A stretch of 64,000 nt of DNA. It comes from Akkermansiaceae bacterium. Lineage in GTDB: Bacteria > Verrucomicrobiota > Verrucomicrobiia > Verrucomicrobiales > Akkermansiaceae. The position numbers were made by a program, and so were the translations under genes. This document shows positions 43,669 through 50,010 of this stretch, piece after piece (position 1 is the first letter of the stretch; every line of letters starts with the position of its first letter). The stretch covers positions 1 to 64,000 of the forward strand of contig SUVN01000012.1 in the NCBI GenBank assembly GCA_015061985.1, written 5' to 3'. Under the pieces are notes generated by a model, which worked only from the letters and a program-made list of their open reading frames with translations, was not told the DNA's origin and made no database searches.

Positions 43669-44715
43669 ATGATTAACATAGAATACGATTACAATGACGC
43701 CCTTTCAGATAAGGCAGCCAACACAACGGTGTACGATTTCTCCCCCATCCCCTTCTGCTTTGTGGGAGCTCGGGGTGTAGGTAAAACCTCGCTCCTTACT
43801 TCCATGTATGAGCAAATCAAAAAAGAAAAATTAGTAAACTTCAGCATTGACCCAACCACGGATGCCGGGGTCAGCACCGAAAAAAGGCTGCAAGAAGCAC
43901 TTGAGAAAATGCTCGAAATGATTGAAGAAACTAGCCTTCACGCCATAGCAGAGGAGGAGATTGGACTAAAGGGCAGCACAGATATTAGATATTTTGAAAT
44001 TTCAGGGGAACAAAGAGTAAAAGATGACGATTTGCTGAGCTTATCGCTCTACAAAAAATTCAGATACAAATTCGGATTTACCGATCTTCCCGGTGAATAC
44101 TTTACAGGTAATGCCGAAGAAAAGTAAAAAGCTCAGGATATTCTACAGAATTCTCTTGTGAGCTTCCTCGCTATTGATACGCCGGCGCTCATGTCAAGTC
44201 CTCTGAAAAATACGAGAAACAACAAAATCAATTCCATCGAAAACCTATACAAGCATACTGAATGGACAAACCAACACACGGTTATCATCGTTCTTTCCCG
44301 TTGCGAAAAATATTGGAATCAAAGGGATGAGATGCTCAACAAGCTCAGAGAGTATTACGAGAACTTCTACAACATTCTCAAGAGTAAGAATATCAGAGTT
44401 TTTGTCACATGGGTGAAAACTCTGGGAGGTATGGAGTTCTCACATTACACCAAGAAAGAAGACGGGAATGGGAAAAAAGTAGACATAGCTCACTTCATAC
44501 GCGTCGGCGACTATGAACCGGAAAACTGCGCCACGCCCTTGCAACTGGCGTTAGAACATGGACTTTCCCAATTAGCTCAACTTATTAAGCCCGGATTGGG
44601 GGCTAAGTTGGGTCTTACTAATACAGGTCTGGCCAAAGTTGCTACGCGCGAACTCGCAAAGATGCTTTCTGATTCTTTACACGCCGGTGAAGAGGGCACA
44701 TACATCGAACTGTAA
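43669..44715 (+). pseudogene. TRAFAC-type GTPase gene interrupted by an in-frame TAA
   Basis: One frame runs from 43669 to 44715 (348 codons) and is broken only by TAA at 44125-44127. Upstream (152 residues) has the P-loop GARGVGKTSLLTSMY (about 33-47) and FGFTDLPGEYF (G3-like, DLPG). Downstream continues without any gap in the reading frame (QDILQNSLVSFLAIDTPALM, VIIVLSRCEKYW near the G4/G5 region). A GTG at 44158 could restart translation. It resembles the second GTPase of two-GTPase bacterial conflict modules. A single-base change or deliberate readthrough is possible; sequencing error cannot be excluded. Confidence 0.7.
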
Positions 44716-45500
44716 TGCAGGTGACAGTCCTAACAGCGGGAGTTCAGGAAGGCTACCATTGGCAATCTTCCTCGCCCTGTACCTCTCATGCATCTGAAAT
44801 CGAAGCATGGCATCAGATGTTATGCGAGGGAGATGAGACTTTTGCACTCGTTGCAGGTAAGTCCCAAGGGTGTTGGAGCATCGAGTTCCGCAATCTGTTG
44901 CTCCCCGAAATCGTTGATTTTCGGGGACGACAGATTGCGCTCAACATTATCTTTTCCGAGCTTTCATCTGAGAAGGATGCAAGAGCACTTGCTCTGGCTT
45001 ACCTGAACGTAAATGTTCAAGAGAAAAATGAAATCTGCTACTGTCCGGAACTCGCCGCAGCCTATACTGCCACCCCGGAGGGAAGCTACCAGTACGATTT
45101 TGTCGCAGCAAAAGATTGGGCAGAAAAAAGTATTGCGCGCTATAAAGATCAACTGAAGGACAGGAAGACCGAGTATAAGATTGTTTGCCGGTTAAAACCA
45201 AGCGATACTTCTACGGTTGAACAACTGAGACAACATATTCTCTCATATTCCCTGCAACATACGGAAGGACTTCGTTTGCTTTGGGCTGAGCTTTACGCCG
45301 ATACCAAATTTCCGGCAGATATCATCCTCACTTGCACCGATAAGAAAAGCACATGGGAAAAGGTTCCTTTTGTAAGCGAAGAAAACCACACCTCCACCAA
45401 AAATCGATTGAGGCAGGAAATAATAACAGGATGTGAATGTTTGAAGAATAATTTCAAACACACATTGAACAAACTCAAGAGACGTATTTACCCACATTAG
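44715..45500 (+). CDS. GTPase-module partner protein, paralogue 1
   Basis: The 261-residue protein starts inside the previous stop (TAATG, one base shared), so translation is coupled. Residues 1-240 align with the next gene: AGVQEGYHWQ, GCWSIEFRNLLLPEI, DFRGRQIALNIIFSELSSEK, ARALALAYLN, CPELAAAY and YQYDFVAAKDWAEKSIA. No membrane segment is present. The family is not recognised with certainty; position suggests a partner or regulator of the GTPases. Confidence 0.75.
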   Translation: MQVTVLTAGVQEGYHWQSSSPCTSHASEIEAWHQMLCEGDETFALVAGKSQGCWSIEFRNLLLPEIVDFRGRQIALNIIFSELSSEKDARALALAYLNVNVQEKNEICYCPELAAAYTATPEGSYQYDFVAAKDWAEKSIARYKDQLKDRKTEYKIVCRLKPSDTSTVEQLRQHILSYSLQHTEGLRLLWAELYADTKFPADIILTCTDKKSTWEKVPFVSEENHTSTKNRLRQEIITGCECLKNNFKHTLNKLKRRIYPH

Positions 45501-45507
45501 TCATTCT

Positions 45508-46695
45508 ATGCATATTTACATTCAATCAGCAGGGGTTCAAGGCAAGGGCTACCACTGGCAGCATTGCGAACTACCTTCTGCCCCCGATAATCAGATTCCC
45601 CCCATTGATATAGAAAACTGGCATCGTGGACTATGCGAAGAGGATGCCATCTTTGCGCTGTCAGCCGGATACTCCCAAGATGGATGGAGTGTCGAATTCC
45701 GCAATCTGCGGCTCAAAGGAATCTCTGATTTCAGAGGGCGGGAAATTATACTTACCATTATCTTCAGCCAGCTTGCCTCTGAGAAAGAAGTCAGAGCATT
45801 GGCTTTAGCCTACTTAGACTTGGAACTTCAATCCGAAGTCAGCAACGTCAGCGGCAAAATCAAGTACCGGGGTAGATACTGCCCGGAACTTTGCGATGCC
45901 TACAGAGGGACAGCGGATGGGAACTATCAATACGATTTCAATGCAGCCAAACAATGGGCTGAAAATGCCATTGCTCAATATTCTCCCATGCTGCAGAATA
46001 CCGCGCCAAATCACAAATGGGAAGGACAAATCAATCCGTCAGATGACAAGGCGCTCGAATGTCTGAAGCATCAGATAAAAACCTATTCTTTACAAAACAA
46101 AAAAGGGCTAAGTATACTGTGGGCTCAAGTATACGCCAATACGAAACTTGCTGCTGACTCGGTGCTTACTTATACACGCGAAAAAAGCTCATACCTTCAG
46201 TCCCCCACGCCACACGATGAAGAAAAATCACCGGTTCAACAGCTTGCTCTGAAACTATATGAGGAAGCCAAAAAGCACAAGTCCATTCCGGCTCAGCACT
46301 TTAGAAACCAAAGATTCGTCATTATTGGGGCATTAACTCTCGTGTTGATTTCCATTATCATCGCCTTGTGTACTGGAGAAAAAAAAGAGGAAGGGCCGGT
46401 TGAACCGCATCTTACGCAGCCGGCCCCAACACCACCAACCCCAAAAGGACTCGCGTCTCCCATCATAGATACTCCCAATGGCGGGTACTCAACCAAGGGG
46501 GCACCTCTGGGACAGGGTAAGAGCAAAAATCCAAGCTCTGGCTCAGGTTCATCACCGATAGAGCAGCAAACTCCGGCAACACCCAATACTGTAGTGAAGC
46601 CGAATAAGATAGGGAATCAAGCCCTGGTCAAGAAAACGCCTACGGAAACAGAACTTCCCGGCACACATCCGTACCCGGAGCGTTTCATCCCGTAA
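45508..46695 (+). CDS. GTPase-module partner protein, paralogue 2, membrane-anchored
   Basis: The first 240 residues of this 395-residue protein repeat the fold of its neighbour (AGVQGKGYHWQH, GWSVEFRNLRLKGI, DFRGREIILTIIFSQLASEK, RALALAYLDLEL, YQYDFNAAKQWAENAIA). Unlike paralogue 1, it adds one membrane segment (FVIIGALTLVLISIIIAL near 272-289) and an outer Pro/Ser/Gly/Thr tail of about 100 residues. This looks like gene duplication giving one soluble and one membrane-tethered form. It follows paralogue 1 by seven bases. Confidence 0.75.
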   Translation: MHIYIQSAGVQGKGYHWQHCELPSAPDNQIPPIDIENWHRGLCEEDAIFALSAGYSQDGWSVEFRNLRLKGISDFRGREIILTIIFSQLASEKEVRALALAYLDLELQSEVSNVSGKIKYRGRYCPELCDAYRGTADGNYQYDFNAAKQWAENAIAQYSPMLQNTAPNHKWEGQINPSDDKALECLKHQIKTYSLQNKKGLSILWAQVYANTKLAADSVLTYTREKSSYLQSPTPHDEEKSPVQQLALKLYEEAKKHKSIPAQHFRNQRFVIIGALTLVLISIIIALCTGEKKEEGPVEPHLTQPAPTPPTPKGLASPIIDTPNGGYSTKGAPLGQGKSKNPSSGSGSSPIEQQTPATPNTVVKPNKIGNQALVKKTPTETELPGTHPYPERFIP

Positions 46696-46718
46696 ACGGA
46701 TTCTTAACAACACATTCA

Positions 46719-46755
46719 CATAAGGGGCAGGGATAATCAATCTCTGCCCCTTATG
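46719..46755. terminator. Strong hairpin between convergent genes
   Basis: A perfect 12-bp inverted repeat, CATAAGGGGCAG (46719-46730) with CTGCCCCTTATG (46744-46755), spans the end of the minus-strand gene and lies 24 bases past the GTPase-operon stop. No T-run follows, so termination is plausible but not certain. Confidence 0.5.
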
Positions 46756-47642
46756 GCTAAGAAATTCTTCCAACGAAGCATCGCTTTGATTTTCCACACA
46801 AACAAGCGATACCGCACGTTATACAACAATCGGGAAAAGACGCGGGATTTAATCTTTCTCTGCAACAGGAAACGGCGCACATACATGCCCACCACCACAC
46901 TGAACAACACGCCCCCTATTGAAGCCACTACTCCACTGCCTAAAGCAGCTACCCCACTTCCTGCCGCCAACGCAGCCCCGGCAGAACCGCCACCCACCAG
47001 CAGCCCCTTTCCCAGAGCGGGAGATGCTCCCTGCTGCTTCCATGCGAGGACGAGTGCTACCACCGCGGCACAAAGCCCAATAGGATTCGCCGTCAGCATA
47101 CCTGCCAGACCACTGGCCGCACTCAGCTCCGCCAACCGCTGCGCATCTGCCTGCCGGCATCCCAAGACCACCGCAGCCACGGAAAGCATCCCACTGAACA
47201 ACTCAAGTCCGTTAATCTGAAGCAAATCTCCCAACCAACGACCGGGCACATGCAAATGCTCCTGCAGCCAGCCACTCATAACCTGATACTGCCCTGGCTC
47301 CAAAGAAACAACGGGGAGCCCGGACACGGAAAACAAATCCTTGCCCAAATGCTGCGCCGTCCCCATCACCTCCTGCCACAGGCTATCACCCGGCAAAGCC
47401 CGTGCGGCCGCCTCAAATGCCCCGAAAATGTCATGCTGACCATCTACCAGATGGTGCAACTGCGAGCCACCCATATGCGTGTTCAGGTACACGCTGTCGA
47501 TCGCCTTATCATACACCGTACAGTTTGGCGTATTGATGGCTGCGGCCAACTGCTGCGCCAGAGCATGCCCGCTGCCACTCCCCAATGCCGCATCCCCTAA
47601 CATGCCCCCCGTGAATACTGTTTCTCTTATACCTTGCTTCAT
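46737..47642 (-). CDS. Glycine-rich membrane protein, unknown
   Basis: The 301-residue product has a soluble N-terminal half (SQLHHLVDGQHDIFGAFEAA, GSLWQ-like and LEPGQYQVMSGW segments). It then has three hydrophobic stretches: about 150-165, 178-200, and a long Gly/Ala-rich one about 208-250 (GKGLLVGGGSAGAALAAGSG and following). It ends in a strongly basic tail (RRFLLQRKIKSRVFSRLLYN). The Gly-zipper-like segment and basic tail are reminiscent of pore-forming or phage-associated proteins, but no family is recognised. It converges on the GTPase operon and shares its AT-rich flank. Confidence 0.65.
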   Translation of the reverse strand: MKQGIRETVFTGGMLGDAALGSGSGHALAQQLAAAINTPNCTVYDKAIDSVYLNTHMGGSQLHHLVDGQHDIFGAFEAAARALPGDSLWQEVMGTAQHLGKDLFSVSGLPVVSLEPGQYQVMSGWLQEHLHVPGRWLGDLLQINGLELFSGMLSVAAVVLGCRQADAQRLAELSAASGLAGMLTANPIGLCAAVVALVLAWKQQGASPALGKGLLVGGGSAGAALAAGSGVAALGSGVVASIGGVLFSVVVGMYVRRFLLQRKIKSRVFSRLLYNVRYRLFVWKIKAMLRWKNFLAIRGRD

Positions 47643-47803
47643 TGTAAATCAAAGGACAGAAAGAATACTACTACATTTCTCCCATAAAACAAATATTTTT
47701 CTATTTTTATTTATCTCTTGAGCTATTTTTGTACACATCAACAAAAAAACCTCATCACAGATCCATTTTCGGTCGAGAACGACAATCAGACGGGGCGTTT
47801 TAA

Positions 47804-47947
47804 TTATTCAGGAACATGCTCGCCAACCGCATGCGGGCAGCAGTGGGGGTGTTCGCAATGGTGGTGCTCATGCGGGCGGGATTCCGGGGCGCGGAGATAG
47901 TGGCCGAGGACCAGGGCAGCGATAAAAAGGAGGAGGAAGTACGGAGT
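47804..47947 (-). pseudogene. Possible remnant of a small His/Cys-rich membrane protein
   Basis: An open stretch of 47 codons encodes a hydrophobic helix (TPYFLLLFIAALVLGHYL) and a His/Cys-rich tail (PHEHHHCEHPHCCPHAVGEH) ending at TAA 47806-47804. It has no ATG, GTG or TTG start after the TAA that precedes it. It is in the same frame as the 37-residue gene just upstream, separated by two stops. Either the start was lost, or an unusual start is used. Confidence 0.35.
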
Positions 47948-47983
47948 TTATTGTGTAACGAATCTGTTGAAACTTCGGCACAC

Positions 47984-48097
47984 TCAGGCAAAGCAGATGA
48001 ACACCAGGAGGTAGAGAGCGGTAGAAAAGAAGAGGATGAGCAGGAGGATGTAGGTGAGGAATTGGAGGGCGTACTTCAGGTGGGGGTGGCGGGTCAT
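47984..48097 (-). CDS. 37-residue membrane protein downstream of the ATP-grasp ligase
   Basis: Reading from the ATG at 48097 gives MTRHPHLKYALQFLTYI and a long hydrophobic helix (LLLILFFSTALYLLVFICFA) to the stop. The gene starts 16 bases after the ATP-grasp stop in the same direction, so it is probably in the same operon. It could be part of export or immunity for the peptide, but that is only inference from position. Confidence 0.55.
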   Translation of the reverse strand: MTRHPHLKYALQFLTYILLLILFFSTALYLLVFICFA

Positions 48098-48113
48098 GGG
48101 GCGGGGAATGGGG

Positions 48114-49037
48114 TCAGGCGGGGATGTGTTTGCGGTGGATACGCATAATTTCATCCGCAATGGCGGTGTAGAGTCCGCGCTCGTTGTGGTAATCTATCCA
48201 GGCAAACTGCCCGTTCGGGTTGAACTCCAGGAACTGCAAGCCCTGCGGGGTGCGCATGAAATCCAGACGCGCAAAGGAGAGTCCGGTTTCCTGCATCATG
48301 GCGATGATGCGTTGCTGCTCATCACGGCTCAGCTCGCAAGGCTGCCAGGAGTCGGCTCCGTTGAAGGTGCGGACGCGGGAATCCACTGCGCCGGATTGGC
48401 AGGGTAATTCGCTGGCAAAAAGCTTGCCCGCCACATACGCCACGGTGACATCTGCCACAGCGTTGCTGACCATTTGCTGGAGAAACCATGGGTACTGTGT
48501 GTCGAGTCTGGCAGAATCCACTTTGCTGACGGTGAGATGCCGCCCCTGCCCCAGCGGTTGGGCACCGTTGGTCTTGCACACGATGGGAGAGGCCAACTGC
48601 ACCGCGCTGCGATGCAGCATCTGCCAGTCCGGCACCGGAAAATATGCCGCCGCCAGGCGCATCTGCCGCATCTTGTACCATGTGCCGTACGGGGAGGGGT
48701 GGATGAGCACCAGTTTTCCCTCATGAAAGGCTAAATCCTTGAGTCCGGACCAGATGAGGCTCACCTCCTCCCGCATCCAGGACTCCGGGCTGCCCTCTGC
48801 CGGGATGTCGATGTAGGGCGGGTCAAACATGACCTTGCGTTCATAGACGGCTCCGGTGCTGCTCTCTGTACAGATGCGCCCGGTGGGGTCAGCCAATTCA
48901 AAGCCGCCGTGGTGGATATTCCAGCTATAGTCCCTCCAGAGGTCGATGTTGAAGCGGAATACCTCTGCACGAGCCGTCAGGTGCGGCATCAGGACATCTG
49001 TTGTCACATCCCAACTGCTGGTGAGGAGCAATATCAT
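48114..49037 (-). CDS. ATP-grasp peptide ligase (MvdD/graspetide synthetase type)
   Basis: The 307-residue enzyme has an ATP-grasp fold: an N-terminal domain with FRFNIDLWRDYSW, a central LIHPSPYGTWYKMRQ region, ATP-binding lysine in SPIVCKTNGAQPLGQ, the SNAVADVTVAYVAGKLFASE strand, and the hallmark C-terminal LQFLEFNPNGQFAWIDYH, where the Glu and Asn bind magnesium. MvdD-type ligases join Asp/Glu side chains of a ribosomal peptide to Ser/Thr or Lys side chains, making ester or amide rings. A short gene for a Ser/Thr- and Asp/Glu-containing peptide lies directly upstream, as in graspetide operons. Confidence 0.82.
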   Translation of the reverse strand: MILLLTSSWDVTTDVLMPHLTARAEVFRFNIDLWRDYSWNIHHGGFELADPTGRICTESSTGAVYERKVMFDPPYIDIPAEGSPESWMREEVSLIWSGLKDLAFHEGKLVLIHPSPYGTWYKMRQMRLAAAYFPVPDWQMLHRSAVQLASPIVCKTNGAQPLGQGRHLTVSKVDSARLDTQYPWFLQQMVSNAVADVTVAYVAGKLFASELPCQSGAVDSRVRTFNGADSWQPCELSRDEQQRIIAMMQETGLSFARLDFMRTPQGLQFLEFNPNGQFAWIDYHNERGLYTAIADEIMRIHRKHIPA

Positions 49038-49059
49038 AGGGCTATATCAGGTATGAGAA

Positions 49060-49093
49060 AGGGGCAACCCCGGAATACACTAGAGTTGCCCCT
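49060..49093 (-). terminator. Attenuator-like hairpin between precursor and ligase genes
   Basis: On the minus strand AGGGGCAAC (49093-49085) and GTTGCCCCT (49068-49060) form a 9-bp stem followed by TTCTC. Lying 17 bases after the peptide stop and 23 before the ligase start, it fits partial termination that yields more precursor than enzyme, as in many RiPP operons. Confidence 0.65.
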
Positions 49094-49109
49094 GATGGAA
49101 TATGCGGAA

Positions 49110-49334
49110 TCAGGCCAGATTCCAGTCATCCACACACTGCGAGGTGGTGCCGGGGATGTAGCTGAAAGAAGCCCTAGCACCATTGCGGCACTCATCCGTA
49201 TCAATGAGGCTTTCGGCTTTCTGCTCGGTCCAGCTGTAGGAAGCGGTGGTCTCCTGCAGGATATTGTTCACCTGCTCCTGGGTGTCGGCCACCATGAAAG
49301 GAGTCAGCGTGGCAATCGTAAGAGTCGTAATCAT
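49110..49334 (-). CDS. Candidate graspetide precursor peptide
   Basis: The 74-residue product has a helical leader-like half (ADTQEQVNNILQETTASYSW) and a tail with acidic, Ser/Thr and Cys residues (LIDTDECRNGARASF, IPGTTSQCVDDWNLA) that offers partners for ester or amide rings. It lies 72 bases upstream of the ATP-grasp ligase, with its own promoter and an attenuator-like hairpin between. No known graspetide core consensus is recognised, so the class would be new. That the ligase acts on this peptide is inference. Confidence 0.6.
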   Translation of the reverse strand: MITTLTIATLTPFMVADTQEQVNNILQETTASYSWTEQKAESLIDTDECRNGARASFSYIPGTTSQCVDDWNLA

Positions 49335-49409
49335 TGTTGTGTTATTGCGTTTGTTGTTCTCCCCCGTTGAGTATGCCTTTGTGGCATTTCCTCTATCGGG
49401 GCTGGCTCT

Positions 49410-49437
49410 ATTGTATCTTGTTTGCTACTTTTGTCAA
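49410..49437 (-). promoter_or_regulatory. Promoter of the graspetide-like operon
   Basis: On the minus strand TTGACA (49437-49432), 16 bases, TACAAT (49415-49410): a consensus -35 and a 5/6 -10. The leader of about 70 bases includes a small ATGCC/GGCAT hairpin. Two 24-base direct repeats flank or overlap the -35 on the upstream side. Confidence 0.8.
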
Positions 49438-49510
49438 CTACTTTTGACCATAAAAGCACGTTTTTCTCTACATTTTCATCATTTCGCAACTATTTTTAAC
49501 TATAAAAGCA
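49435..49510. repeat. Direct-repeat pair upstream of the graspetide promoter
   Basis: The 24 bases at 49435-49458 (CAACTACTTTTGACCATAAA, then AGCA) recur at 49487-49510 with about 20 of 24 matches, 52 bases apart start to start. The first copy overlaps the -35 box. Such spacing on one face of the helix (five turns) suggests an activator or repressor binding in tandem. Confidence 0.55.
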
Positions 49511-49546
49511 ACTCTCCTACCCATCTTCCCCGCGTTGAGAGGGCAC

Positions 49547-49573
49547 AAAAAAGCCCGCCGAATGGGCGGGCTT
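49547..49573 (-). terminator. Intrinsic terminator downstream of the DUF1232 gene
   Basis: On the minus strand AAGCCCGCC (49573-49565) pairs with GGCGGGCTT (49559-49551), followed by six T residues. It lies about 180 bases after the DUF1232 gene; the bases between show no gene that I can support. Confidence 0.75.
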
Positions 49574-49756
49574 CCGGAAAAAGCGCCCCAAAAACGCTCC
49601 ACTTACAAATCAACGGACTTCTGTTTGCAGTCTCCTCTCATGCCGTTTCTGATTAACTCCGGAAAACACAGCTTTGTTATCAGCGCGCATCGGCATCATT
49701 TGCATCAACTCTGCGCGCCGCTTTCAAAATCCCCTTATGAGCACTCGGTATTTGGT

Positions 49757-49990
49757 TTATTTCCTGCTCAGGTTTTTCTTGTAGGTCTGCACAGCAAAGC
49801 CTAGCGCGCCAAGGATGAAGAAGAGGTCATCTATCTGACCGGGGCCGATGAGGGCATCCGGGATGAGGTCTAGGGGGAATATGAGGTAGCCCAGAGCCAG
49901 CACGCCCAGCAGGATGCTCAGCTTACCGCGAATGCCGCTCTTGCTCAGCACCTGAAAAAAATACTTTACAGTCGATAATTTGGAATTCAT
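49757..49990 (-). CDS. DUF1232 (YkvA-like) membrane protein
   Basis: The 77-residue product shows the DUF1232 core LGYLIFPLDLIPDALIGPGQ followed by IDDLFFILGAL, with a hydrophobic helix on either side. Members are small membrane proteins of unknown role. It lies 20 bases downstream of the arginine decarboxylase stop, in the same direction. Confidence 0.85.
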   Translation of the reverse strand: MNSKLSTVKYFFQVLSKSGIRGKLSILLGVLALGYLIFPLDLIPDALIGPGQIDDLFFILGALGFAVQTYKKNLSRK

Positions 49991-50010
49991 CGTTCAAAAT
50001 ATCGACAACA

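Noticed and set aside
47800..47991. 63-codon minus-strand frame
   Set aside because: The alternative frame on the same strand gives a membrane helix with a His/Cys tail and better composition; this one is Ser/Thr/Pro noise.
49575..49756. Possible small RNA or peptide gene before the DUF1232 terminator
   Set aside because: Only a 31-codon frame without conservation evidence and no clear own promoter; not supportable.
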